From NCBI GenBank assembly GCA_030620125.1, contig JAUXFI010000117.1, positions 1-6,569 on the forward strand: a stretch of DNA of 6,569 bases. The letters are read 5' to 3'. This DNA is from Anaerolineae bacterium (GTDB lineage: Bacteria; Chloroflexota; Anaerolineae; B4-G1). Under the pieces are notes generated by a model that searched no databases, was not told the origin of the DNA, and saw only the letters and a list, made by a program, of their open reading frames with translations. Both the position numbers and the translations under genes were made by a program. The first letter of the stretch is position 1. Each line of letters begins with the position of its first letter. Positions 1 through 6,486 of this stretch are shown one piece after another.

Positions 1-1
1 A

Positions 2-99
2 ACCCTTGCGAAGGTTTGGTGAGAACTTGCGGGCCAAAAACGTCTTTGCCTACCAAAAGTTGCCCCGGCGACAAGGCCATTCGCAACCTTCGCAAGGGT
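2..99. repeat. Inverted repeat with 15-bp perfect arms upstream of the polyferredoxin gene
   Basis: The arm at 2-16 (ACCCTTGCGAAGGTT) is the exact reverse complement of the arm at 85-99 (AACCTTCGCAAGGGT), with 68 nt between them. Each arm is itself nearly palindromic (CCTT-GCG-AAGG), so each could be an operator-like site, or the pair could form one long stem in RNA or DNA. The right arm ends 19 nt before the start codon at 119. A secondary small pairing exists inside the loop (TTTGGT 15-20 with ACCAAA 52-57). It could be the two ends of a miniature repeat element, a hairpin in the leader, or paired binding sites. The left arm touches the window edge, so a larger element may continue outside. 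Confidence 0.7.
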
Positions 100-118
100 G
101 GCTGAGTAGTAGTTACCA

Positions 119-943
119 ATGAACAATGAACAAGGTGAGGCGCAGCGGTTTTGGGGTTGGCTGGCAGGGCAGCGAACGATCATGCAGGTTGTGTCGGCCC
201 TGACCCTCAACTCGTTCTTTACACAGCACGTCACCAGAGGGATCCTCTGCCCGGCACTGAATTGCCACGCCTGCCCGGCAGCGGCCTTCGCCTGCCCCAT
301 CGGGAGCATCCAGCGCTTTATCGGACACCGCAAGTTCCCGCTCTACGTCTTGGGTGTGATCGGGCTGGTCGGCGCGCTCATCGGGCGGGCCAGTTGTGGC
401 TGGTTCTGTCCCTTCGGCTGGTTCCAAGAACTGGTGTACAAGATCCCCATCTCCAAATTGCGGCTGCCCAATCGCTACAACTGGACACGCTACGTCGTCC
501 TGGCGCTGCTCGTCGTCGTAATCCCGCTGATTGCCCGCGCTCCCTGGTTCTGTAAACTCTGCCCGGCGGGCACGCTGGAAGCGGGTATCCCGATGATTCT
601 GCTCTCCGCCGACGTTCGGGCCATGACCGGCACGCTGTACTGGGTCAAGATCGGCATCCTGGGGCTAGTGCTGGCCTGGATGAGCGTCACCCAGCGGCCC
701 TTCTGCCGCTGGGTCTGCCCGCTGGGGGCGCTCTGGTCGCCTTTCAACCCCATCAGCTCCTTCCGCCTGCAGGTGGACCAGGATCGCTGTACCCTGTGCA
801 ACCGCTGCCAGGAAGTCTGCCCGGTGGATGTCCGCGTCTACGAGAACCCCGCCCCTGGAGCCTGCATCCGCTGCCTTGACTGTGTCCGAGTGTGCCCGGT
901 GGCCTGCATCTCGGTAACGTCGCCCGGCTGGAGTGGCGGTTAG
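119..943 (+). CDS. Membrane-bound polyferredoxin, NapH-like 4Fe-4S protein
   Basis: This 274-residue integral membrane iron-sulfur protein probably passes electrons between a quinol or membrane donor and a periplasmic or cytoplasmic acceptor. Its 19 cysteines fall in ordered motifs: C44/C49/C52/C59 (CPxxNCHxCP then CPIG), C93-GWF-C97-P, C145-KL-C148-P, C196-RWV-C200-P, then two classic ferredoxin motifs CxxCxxCxxxCP at 224-234 and 249-259, enough for two [4Fe-4S] clusters. Hydrophobic segments lie near 74-90, 124-141 and 172-190, each adjacent to a CP motif. The length is close to NapH (about 290), but the extra N-terminal cysteine cluster is unlike E. coli NapH, and there is no FixG-type C-terminal domain as in CcoG, so no symbol is given. 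An in-frame stop at 110-112 makes ATG 119 the first possible start; Met22 (182) is an alternative. No clear Shine-Dalgarno precedes either. No nap, nos or nrf partner gene is visible; it stands alone and converges on the PAP2 gene. The family is certain, the substrate unknown. Confidence 0.92.
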   Translation: MNNEQGEAQRFWGWLAGQRTIMQVVSALTLNSFFTQHVTRGILCPALNCHACPAAAFACPIGSIQRFIGHRKFPLYVLGVIGLVGALIGRASCGWFCPFGWFQELVYKIPISKLRLPNRYNWTRYVVLALLVVVIPLIARAPWFCKLCPAGTLEAGIPMILLSADVRAMTGTLYWVKIGILGLVLAWMSVTQRPFCRWVCPLGALWSPFNPISSFRLQVDQDRCTLCNRCQEVCPVDVRVYENPAPGACIRCLDCVRVCPVACISVTSPGWSGG

Positions 944-953
944 AAAAACCGCC
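935..953. terminator. Stem-loop between convergent genes, possible shared terminator
   Basis: GGCGGTT (935-941) pairs perfectly with AACCGCC (947-953) around the 5-nt loop AGAAA. The stem contains the first base of the polyferredoxin stop codon and ends one base before the PAP2 stop codon. Its position between convergent genes suggests a bidirectional transcription stop, but neither side is followed by a T-tract, so a standard intrinsic terminator is not supported. Confidence 0.35.
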
Positions 954-1844
954 CTACTCGCTAGACGATGCCAATCGCAGCCGCAGGAACAGCCACGGCG
1001 CGCCGAACCCGACCCACAACCCCACCAGTGCGTAGCGCATAAGACGCATAGCGAAGTAGAGCGGCTCACCCTCGCCGGGAAAGACGAGTTTGAGACCAAA
1101 GTAGAGGCCAAGCAGCACGACCGCGCCGACCAGGAAGCGCGCGGCGCGCTGCCACAGCGGGCCATCTGCACTGAAGGGAGCTACCCGCCTGGTCAGTGCT
1201 AACCCCACGCCCGTTCCCATCAGCACTCCCGTTACCTTGGGCACATCGCCAAGGGGGTAGAGCAGCAGCAGCGCCAGCGGCACGGCTACGGCCAGCGCCA
1301 GTTGCACAGCCAGGCTCGCCTGCTTCAGCCAGGTCTCAATACGCGGATCCAGCGCCAGGTAAGCCGCCAGGAAGACAGCCCCGACCACCCAGCCGCACAG
1401 TACGTCGGTGGGAAAGTGCACACCCAGGTAGATGCGAGAGAAGCCGATCAGCACCATCAACAAGATAGCGACGACCCACAGCCATGTCTTGTGGAACCCG
1501 GCCGCGATGGTACCCCACACGACGACCGCCGATTGAGAGTGCCCACTGGGCATCCCGTATCCCCCGGCGTCGTACAGTTGCACCGTCGGGTCGAGTTCGA
1601 ACGGGCGCGGGTGAGCGAACAGACCCTTGAGTACGTTGTTGGCGTAGGTTGAGAGAAGAAAGGCAAAGGCCACGCGCACCCCCACCGCAAAGTCCACGCA
1701 CCAGAAGAGCAGTGGGAGAAGAATGAGAAAGAATTCTTCATCGCCCATGAACGTGATGGCCTTGAAAATAGCATCGAGCAGCGGCCCTTGCGCCAGTTGG
1801 ATGGTGTAGATGAAATCGAGTCCCCATTGCCAGATTGCTTGCAT
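954..1844 (-). CDS. PAP2-family membrane phosphatase with long transmembrane C-terminal tail
   Basis: This 296-residue polytopic protein belongs to the type 2 phosphatidic acid phosphatase superfamily, which dephosphorylates lipid phosphates such as phosphatidate, diacylglycerol pyrophosphate or undecaprenyl pyrophosphate at the membrane. The full three-part catalytic signature is present: K73-x6-R80-P81, P99-S-G-H102, and S136-R137-x3-G-x-H143-x3-D147, with His143 the expected nucleophile and Asp147 its partner. Hydrophobic segments lie near 36-50, 53-66, 105-117, 121-135 and 149-165. After the catalytic core about 130 more residues carry further hydrophobic stretches (near 176-198, 204-218, 236-255 and 269-288), which makes it longer than a minimal PAP2 protein. 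ATG 1844 is supported by AGGAGG at 1850-1855, five bases upstream. It lies 51 nt downstream of the histidine kinase stop, so co-transcription is likely. The natural substrate cannot be told from sequence; an undecaprenyl pyrophosphate or phosphatidate role is family knowledge, not shown here. Confidence 0.93.
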   Translation of the reverse strand: MQAIWQWGLDFIYTIQLAQGPLLDAIFKAITFMGDEEFFLILLPLLFWCVDFAVGVRVAFAFLLSTYANNVLKGLFAHPRPFELDPTVQLYDAGGYGMPSGHSQSAVVVWGTIAAGFHKTWLWVVAILLMVLIGFSRIYLGVHFPTDVLCGWVVGAVFLAAYLALDPRIETWLKQASLAVQLALAVAVPLALLLLYPLGDVPKVTGVLMGTGVGLALTRRVAPFSADGPLWQRAARFLVGAVVLLGLYFGLKLVFPGEGEPLYFAMRLMRYALVGLWVGFGAPWLFLRLRLASSSE

Positions 1845-1849
1845 TGCTG

Positions 1850-1855
1850 CCTCCT
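1850..1855 (-). promoter_or_regulatory. Strong Shine-Dalgarno of the PAP2 gene
   Basis: On the minus strand this reads AGGAGG, five bases before the ATG at 1844. It fixes the start codon and sits inside the 51-nt gap after the kinase gene. I see no terminator hairpin in that gap. Confidence 0.8.
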
Positions 1856-1895
1856 ATTTGAAAGAACGAGTCAATGAATGGTGAAACGTTATTCT

Positions 1896-4800
1896 CTAGG
1901 CTTTCGCCTCTTGCTGCGCCGTTGGCAGCGTAAAGTGAAAGTGACTGCCCCGGCCCTCCGTACTCTCGACCCAGATGCGCCCCCCGTGCGCTTCGACCGC
2001 CAGCCTGCAGAACGCCAGCCCCAGTCCAATGCCCCGCCGCCGTTCACTCCGTCCCGGTACCTGCACAAAGCGCTCGAACACGCCCTCCAGATACTCGCGC
2101 GGGATGCCGGGTCCGGTATCATGTATCGAACAATGCACAAAGGCCCCATCCCCTGGCTGTGCACTGACCGTGATGCGCCCGCCTATCGGCGTGAATTTGA
2201 CTGCGTTGTCGAGCAGGTTGATCAACACTCGCTCGACCAGGCTCTCGTCCACCTCCACGGGCGGCAAATCCTGGGGCACTTGGACCTCTAGCTGCAAGCC
2301 GACTTCCTCCACCAGCGGCAACACCAGCAACGTGGCTGATTGTACCAGCGCGGCCAGCGCATAGGGTTGCCGGTCGAGCTTGATCTCTCCTGATTCCAGG
2401 CGGCTGATGTCGAGCAGCGAGTCTACCATGTCACGCAGGCGTTCCGTGCTGCGCGCGGCCAATTCCAGCGCCTGCACGAGCAGGCTACCCTGGGGTTGTT
2501 CCCGAACGACCTTTTCCATCAGCTCCAGACTGCCCAGAATCGCGGCCAGCGGGCTGCGCAAGTCGTGGACGATCATACGAGTCACGTCCTCCCGCATCTG
2601 CTCCAGCTCTCTCTCCTCCGTCACGTCGCGCAATACCAACATCCAGCCCCACACGTGCCCGCTCTCGTCCAGCACCGGAGTCCCTATCCGCTCGATAACA
2701 CACCAGCGTGGAGCGTTGAGCGTATATGTGTCTTTCCCCAATTCAGTTGGGCCGGTCGGCAGTTGGGCCATAAGACGCAGGAGCTCCTCCTGCTCGTAGC
2801 CCAACCGCGCGGCCAGCATCCCGCCAGAGTCACGCAACAGGTCTCGCAGGTTATGCCCCTCCAATTCGGCACGGCTCATATCCGATAATTCTTCGACCAT
2901 CGGATTGGCCAGCACCACACGCCCGGCGACGTTCAACATCAGGATACCCTCGCGCGTAGAGTTCATGACCGCCCACAATCGGTCGCGCCCCTCGGCGGCC
3001 TGTTGGAAGAGTTGTGCATTCTGAATAGCGATCGCTGCCTGGGTAGCCAGTTGCCTGACGAAGGTGGCGTGCTGTGCATCAAAAGCTGCCGGTTGGGTGC
3101 TTTGCAGGTTGATCACTCCCAATACGCCTCTTTCGCGTACGATGGGGACGGCCAACTCTGATCCTGCGCTCTGTTGTTTCTCGCTCTCTACACCCAAAGT
3201 CGGCACATAGTCCGGGTACTGGCTTACGTCCTCCACCAGCACGGGCTGCTGCGTGGATATGGCCTGCCCGATGAGTCCTACGGTTATCGGACATTCACCC
3301 GCCGGCAGGGCAAGGCCTCGGGACGAAACGATGCGCCCGTTTTGGCCTTCAGGGTCGTCAATCATCACCACGGCTCCCAACGTAGCGCCCGTCGCCTGCA
3401 CAGCGCAATCCAACACCAGGTTGATGACCCGATCCAGGTCCAGCGTGATGACCAACTCGTGGCCAATCGCCTCAATCGCCGAAAGCTCCTCAAAGCGGCG
3501 TACCAGTGCGCGCTGGGCCCTCGCGTACAGGCGAGCATTCGCCACAGCCGTCGCGGCCTGGTTGGCAAAGGTCGTCAGCAGATCTATCTCGGCAAGACTA
3601 AAGTGGTGCACGTCGGAGAAATAAGTCGTCAACGAGCCAATCACCTCGTCCTCCACGATCAGCGGCACGTCGGCGAAGGCCCGAAAGTCCTCCCGCGTCG
3701 CCAATTCCCTGAAATGGACAAAGCGCGGGTCAGATTGGATGTCAGCCACGGGGATCGGCCTTTTTCCTTGCACAACCATGCCCCGCCCGCTCTCATCCAG
3801 CGGCAACCTCTCGGAGACCTGCACGTACTCCTCGCTTAGCCCTTTGGAGGCTACCAGCCTCAGTGCACCCTGCGTCTTATCTATCAGAAAGATAGCCGAT
3901 TTCTGGCAGCCCACCAGCGACGCCACCGAGGTGACGATTAGTTCCAGCGCGCGATCCATGTCGAGAGTCGAGCTGACAGCCGTAGAAATGGTATTCAGCA
4001 TTGCCAATTCTGCAGTTCGCTGGCGGGCACGACCGTAGAGTTGTGCGTTGCGTACGGCCATCGCAGCCTGCACGGCAATCGTCGAGAGTATCTCCACCTG
4101 GCCCTCGTCGTAAACGTCGGCCTGCTCGTAGCTCTGTGTGCTAATGACACCCAGCACCTGATTCCCCGTGATCATCGGCACGCCGAGCCACGATAGGGGC
4201 GCCCTGCCAATCGGCTCTATTCCCAGACGATTGGCCTCCTGTGCTATGTTCGACTGGATAAGGAGCGGGGCACGGTGGCGGATGACATACTCGGTCAACC
4301 CGTCGCTGAACGGCCGTCCGGGGCGGAAAACGCTCTTGCCATACTCGACGATGAACGCAAAATCAATAAACTCCCGCCCCGGATCGTAGAGCGCGATGTA
4401 GAAATTATCGGCTGGCATCAGACGGGCGACCTGGGTATGGATGACGCTAAGCAATTCCAGCAAATCGAGATTGCTGAGCGCCTGACTGACTGTATTTAGC
4501 GTGGACAGTTCCTGAACCCGCTGCTGTACCCACATCCGCGCCTGCCCGGATTGCCAGATAGCGAACGCGCTGCCCAGAATCGCGACCGAGGAGAGCAAGA
4601 GGATTCCCATCCCCAGGCTGTTGTAGATACTGGCGATGACGACTGACAGAGGCAGGGGCAAGAGTTCCAGGACAATTGAGTACCGCCACTCGGCCCACTT
4701 CCGAGGGAACGGAGGCTGTCGCCGCGCCCACGCGAGGGCGGCAAGGCACAGCCAATTGGTGGCAAAGTAAAGCACAAACAGCGCCAGCAGCGGCAAGGAA

Positions 4801-5258
4801 TCTGACACGCTCACGTCGAGAAGTGGAGCAGAGCCGCCGAGCAGGCGAAAGCTGCCCGCGCCCGCCAATAGGCTAAAAGTCTGCGTGCCAACATCGCCGG
4901 CCATAGTGAACAGGGTGCGGCGCAGCGCGCGCGGTTCATACCCCAACGGCTGCGCCCACACTGTTCTGACGATGTCAGCCAAGATGGCGCCCAGTGCGGA
5001 ACTGATCAACCCTGGTAGCAGGCCCAGCGCCAGAAAGCCGGACGCGACCACCATGTGGGCAATGCTGACAACGCCGAACGAAGCGGGCAGACCGAGTGCC
5101 ATAGTCCCTGCGGTCAGCACAGCAAACACCAGTATTCCCCACCACGCTTCCCAGCCCAGGGACCCTTCGGCAAGGGCCAGGGCTATGATGGCCGCCCCAG
5201 CCAGTACCCCGCCTGACAGCATTAGAAACTCGTCTCGTTTGAGTGGTTGCACTATCAT
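1896..5258 (-). CDS. Membrane sensor histidine kinase: multi-pass N-terminus, three GAF, PAS, HisKA, HATPase_c
   Basis: This 1120-residue sensor kinase should autophosphorylate on His898 and pass the phosphate to a response regulator. Residues 1-236 are mostly hydrophobic (stretches near 11-31, 38-57, 59-82, 84-97, 155-178, 193-211 and 214-235), giving perhaps six to eight membrane passes with only short loops. Three GAF domains follow, about 265-403, 430-575 and 604-747, each preceded by a similar helical linker (for example LSTLNTVSQAL at 251-261 and LAMLNTISTAV at 418-428). A PAS domain covers about 758-880. The HisKA H-box is MIVHDLRSPL with His898. The ATPase domain shows the N-box NLLDNAVKF (Asn1014, Asn1018), DTGPGIP at 1047-1053, FERF at 1061-1064 and GIGLGL at 1076-1081. 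All catalytic motifs are intact, and there is no receiver or DNA-binding domain. ATG 5258 has GAGGA at 5267-5271, eight bases upstream. No response regulator is encoded nearby, so it is an orphan here. The ligand is unknown; no chromophore or haem signature was recognised in the GAF domains. Confidence 0.95.
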   Translation of the reverse strand: MIVQPLKRDEFLMLSGGVLAGAAIIALALAEGSLGWEAWWGILVFAVLTAGTMALGLPASFGVVSIAHMVVASGFLALGLLPGLISSALGAILADIVRTVWAQPLGYEPRALRRTLFTMAGDVGTQTFSLLAGAGSFRLLGGSAPLLDVSVSDSLPLLALFVLYFATNWLCLAALAWARRQPPFPRKWAEWRYSIVLELLPLPLSVVIASIYNSLGMGILLLSSVAILGSAFAIWQSGQARMWVQQRVQELSTLNTVSQALSNLDLLELLSVIHTQVARLMPADNFYIALYDPGREFIDFAFIVEYGKSVFRPGRPFSDGLTEYVIRHRAPLLIQSNIAQEANRLGIEPIGRAPLSWLGVPMITGNQVLGVISTQSYEQADVYDEGQVEILSTIAVQAAMAVRNAQLYGRARQRTAELAMLNTISTAVSSTLDMDRALELIVTSVASLVGCQKSAIFLIDKTQGALRLVASKGLSEEYVQVSERLPLDESGRGMVVQGKRPIPVADIQSDPRFVHFRELATREDFRAFADVPLIVEDEVIGSLTTYFSDVHHFSLAEIDLLTTFANQAATAVANARLYARAQRALVRRFEELSAIEAIGHELVITLDLDRVINLVLDCAVQATGATLGAVVMIDDPEGQNGRIVSSRGLALPAGECPITVGLIGQAISTQQPVLVEDVSQYPDYVPTLGVESEKQQSAGSELAVPIVRERGVLGVINLQSTQPAAFDAQHATFVRQLATQAAIAIQNAQLFQQAAEGRDRLWAVMNSTREGILMLNVAGRVVLANPMVEELSDMSRAELEGHNLRDLLRDSGGMLAARLGYEQEELLRLMAQLPTGPTELGKDTYTLNAPRWCVIERIGTPVLDESGHVWGWMLVLRDVTEERELEQMREDVTRMIVHDLRSPLAAILGSLELMEKVVREQPQGSLLVQALELAARSTERLRDMVDSLLDISRLESGEIKLDRQPYALAALVQSATLLVLPLVEEVGLQLEVQVPQDLPPVEVDESLVERVLINLLDNAVKFTPIGGRITVSAQPGDGAFVHCSIHDTGPGIPREYLEGVFERFVQVPGRSERRRGIGLGLAFCRLAVEAHGGRIWVESTEGRGSHFHFTLPTAQQEAKA

Positions 5259-5266
5259 TCTCTTTT

Positions 5267-5271
5267 TCCTC
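5267..5271 (-). promoter_or_regulatory. Shine-Dalgarno of the histidine kinase gene
   Basis: On the minus strand this reads GAGGA, followed by a purine-rich 8-nt spacer and the ATG at 5258. It lies within the 28-nt gap behind the GTPase stop codon, which supports translation of the kinase from a shared transcript. Confidence 0.7.
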
Positions 5272-5286
5272 AGCGATCAATGCCGC

Positions 5287-6330
5287 TCACCCCACGTCCC
5301 CGCTGGCGACAGCTCTTTCTCTTTCCGGTTCACTCCTGGGACGCCGCAGCAACCGCTTGTACTGCTGGCGCAACTGTCCGGGCGTCAATTGTTTGCCACC
5401 CTCAAAGTAGACCACGGCTACCTGCCCCATTGCCCACGTGCCCAATCCGGTCACGCCGGCCCCGATCAGCCAGCCCGGCCCGGGGACGAGTTTGCCCAGT
5501 TGGGCGGCCAGGTAGCGCAGCGCAACGCCGCCTGCGATAGTGGACAGCAACTCGCGCGCGTGGCGCACGCTCAACGTCTCGCCGTATATAGCCGCGATGC
5601 GCAGCACCAGGCGCACCTGCGAGGCCAGCAGCAGTGGGATGTCGAGCCCCGGGATCGGTTCGGCGGCGATGATCGCGTTGAGCACAGCCGCGCCTCGGAT
5701 GAGCCGGTGGCTAAGGCTACGACGGTAGGCTGGTAATGCTCGCCCCATCGCCACCGTCATCCAGGGATGAGACTCGACAATTGCAGGGATGAGCCGCTCG
5801 GCCACCCCAGCCCTGGTCTTGGCCGAGATGGGGATCACCGTCGTCCCCAGTTTTCGCTCAACGTCGTCCAGCGCGTCGGCAAGGTCGCGCTTGATCAGGT
5901 CAATCTTGTTCAGCGCAACGACCAGCGGCACCTGGGCTCCCCGCAGCGACTCGTAGAGGTCATAGTCCGATTGGCGCAGGCCTGCCGATCCATCCAGCAC
6001 CAACACCGCCAGGTCTGCTTGCTCGGCCGCGGATCGGGCGACCGCCGCCCGGTCCACGCCGCCCACCTCGCCAAAGCCGGGCGTGTCTACCAGAGTAAAG
6101 GGGCCAAACTCCTCTGTGACGAGCCCCTTGGTGGTGCCAGGCACAGCCTTGACGGCCGAGACTTTGCGCCCCTCGAGCAGGTTAAAGAGAGTGGACTTGC
6201 CCGAGTTGACCGGCCCGACGATAGCGAGCCGGGCGTGCGCCTCCTCTTCCACCTGAAACGAGAGTTTGTCCCAATCTAGCGCCTGGAACAATCTGCGGGC
6301 GTCGGTCAGCCGGGTTGGGAGTGATGCCAT
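5287..6330 (-). CDS. Era/MnmE-like GTPase with C-terminal DUF697-like hydrophobic domain
   Basis: This 347-residue protein is a P-loop GTPase of the TRAFAC/Era-related group. All G motifs are visible: G1 GPVNSGKST at 39-47, a G2 candidate at Thr66-Thr67 (PGTTKG), G3 DTPG at 82-85, G4 NKID at 141-144 and G5 SAK at 169-171. After the G domain (about 33-190) comes a helical C-terminal part with Gly/Ala-rich hydrophobic stretches at about 216-248 and 262-308 and the sequence IPGLDIPLLLASQ, resembling the DUF697 region of YcjF-type and GTPase-DUF697 proteins and suggesting peripheral or inserted membrane association. The tail from 320 is highly basic (RRPRSEPERER). There is no KH domain, so it is not Era itself. 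GGAGG lies 11 nt before ATG 6330, a somewhat long spacing, and no nearer in-frame start was seen. It is the first gene of the probable operon, 28 nt before the kinase. The cellular role is unknown; automated ribosome-binding GTPase names for such proteins should be treated with caution. Confidence 0.92.
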   Translation of the reverse strand: MASLPTRLTDARRLFQALDWDKLSFQVEEEAHARLAIVGPVNSGKSTLFNLLEGRKVSAVKAVPGTTKGLVTEEFGPFTLVDTPGFGEVGGVDRAAVARSAAEQADLAVLVLDGSAGLRQSDYDLYESLRGAQVPLVVALNKIDLIKRDLADALDDVERKLGTTVIPISAKTRAGVAERLIPAIVESHPWMTVAMGRALPAYRRSLSHRLIRGAAVLNAIIAAEPIPGLDIPLLLASQVRLVLRIAAIYGETLSVRHARELLSTIAGGVALRYLAAQLGKLVPGPGWLIGAGVTGLGTWAMGQVAVVYFEGGKQLTPGQLRQQYKRLLRRPRSEPERERAVASGDVG

Positions 6331-6341
6331 CTTGAGAGTCG

Positions 6342-6346
6342 CCTCC
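6342..6346 (-). promoter_or_regulatory. Shine-Dalgarno of the GTPase gene, long spacing
   Basis: On the minus strand this reads GGAGG with an 11-nt spacer to the ATG at 6330, longer than the usual 5-9. The in-frame codons between the two contain no ATG, GTG or TTG, so 6330 remains the best start. Confidence 0.6.
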
Positions 6347-6372
6347 TGTGCAATTAGAGCAAGTCTCGGTAG

Positions 6373-6451
6373 ATCCGATTTTGCTCGGCCTGGATCGCCA
6401 GATCCAGGCCAAAACCGGGGATCTGGCGATCCCCTTGGAGCGATTTTGGAT
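6373..6451 (-). repeat. Quasi-palindrome centred on 6412, alternative twin hairpins, in the GTPase leader
   Basis: Hairpin A has a perfect 10-bp stem, GGCCTGGATC 6387-6396 with GATCCAGGCC 6401-6410, and loop GCCA. Hairpin B has a perfect 7-bp stem, GGGGATC 6417-6423 with GATCCCC 6428-6434, and loop TGGC. The two tetraloops are complementary. In addition GGATCGCCAGATCC (6392-6405) is the exact reverse complement of GGATCTGGCGATCC (6419-6432), and outer pairs GCTC/GAGC (6383-6386 / 6438-6441) and ATCC/GGAT (6373-6376 / 6448-6451) share the same axis at 6412. The region can therefore form one long interrupted stem or two tandem hairpins. It lies 43-121 nt upstream of the GTPase start, inside the leader if the promoter call is right. 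It could be a regulatory RNA structure, a protein-binding dyad or a small dispersed repeat. Confidence 0.8.
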
Positions 6452-6457
6452 TTACTG

Positions 6458-6486
6458 AGTCTAGCACAAGAGGCTCATTAAGGCAA
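6458..6486 (-). promoter_or_regulatory. Candidate sigma-70-type promoter for the GTPase-kinase-PAP2 operon
   Basis: On the minus strand TTGCCT (6481-6486, four of six to TTGACA) and TAGACT (6458-6463, four of six to TATAAT) are separated by exactly 17 nt. Transcription would begin near 6451, which gives a leader of about 120 nt that starts at the edge of the quasi-palindrome. The consensus match is moderate and the call rests on motif and spacing alone. Confidence 0.4.

Noticed and set aside
119..943. Polyferredoxin called napH, nosR or ccoG
   Set aside because: The cysteine layout differs from E. coli NapH, there is no N-terminal FMN-binding region as in NosR and no C-terminal Ig-like domain as in CcoG, and none of their partner genes is nearby.
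665..1171. Minus-strand open frame of 168 codons spanning the convergent junction
   Set aside because: It overlaps the ferredoxin motifs of the polyferredoxin and the end of the PAP2 gene, both strongly supported, and its translation shows no domain.
3174..3839. Plus-strand open frame of 221 codons
   Set aside because: It is antisense to the GAF region of the kinase. The His/Arg/Gln-rich translation is typical of a shadow frame in GC-rich DNA.
4885..5736. Plus-strand open frame of 283 codons
   Set aside because: It runs antisense across the kinase N-terminus and the GTPase tail, both of which have clear family features. Its translation is rich in Ser, Arg, Pro and Ala, lacks any recognisable domain and has no credible start context.
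5287..6330. GTPase annotated as Era or Der
   Set aside because: It has one G domain, so it is not Der, and no KH-type RNA-binding domain, so it is not Era. The C-terminus looks DUF697-like instead.
6387..6434. Twin hairpins as an intrinsic terminator
   Set aside because: Neither strand shows a T-tract after the stems, and no gene ends immediately upstream in this window. A terminator of a gene beyond the right edge is not supported.
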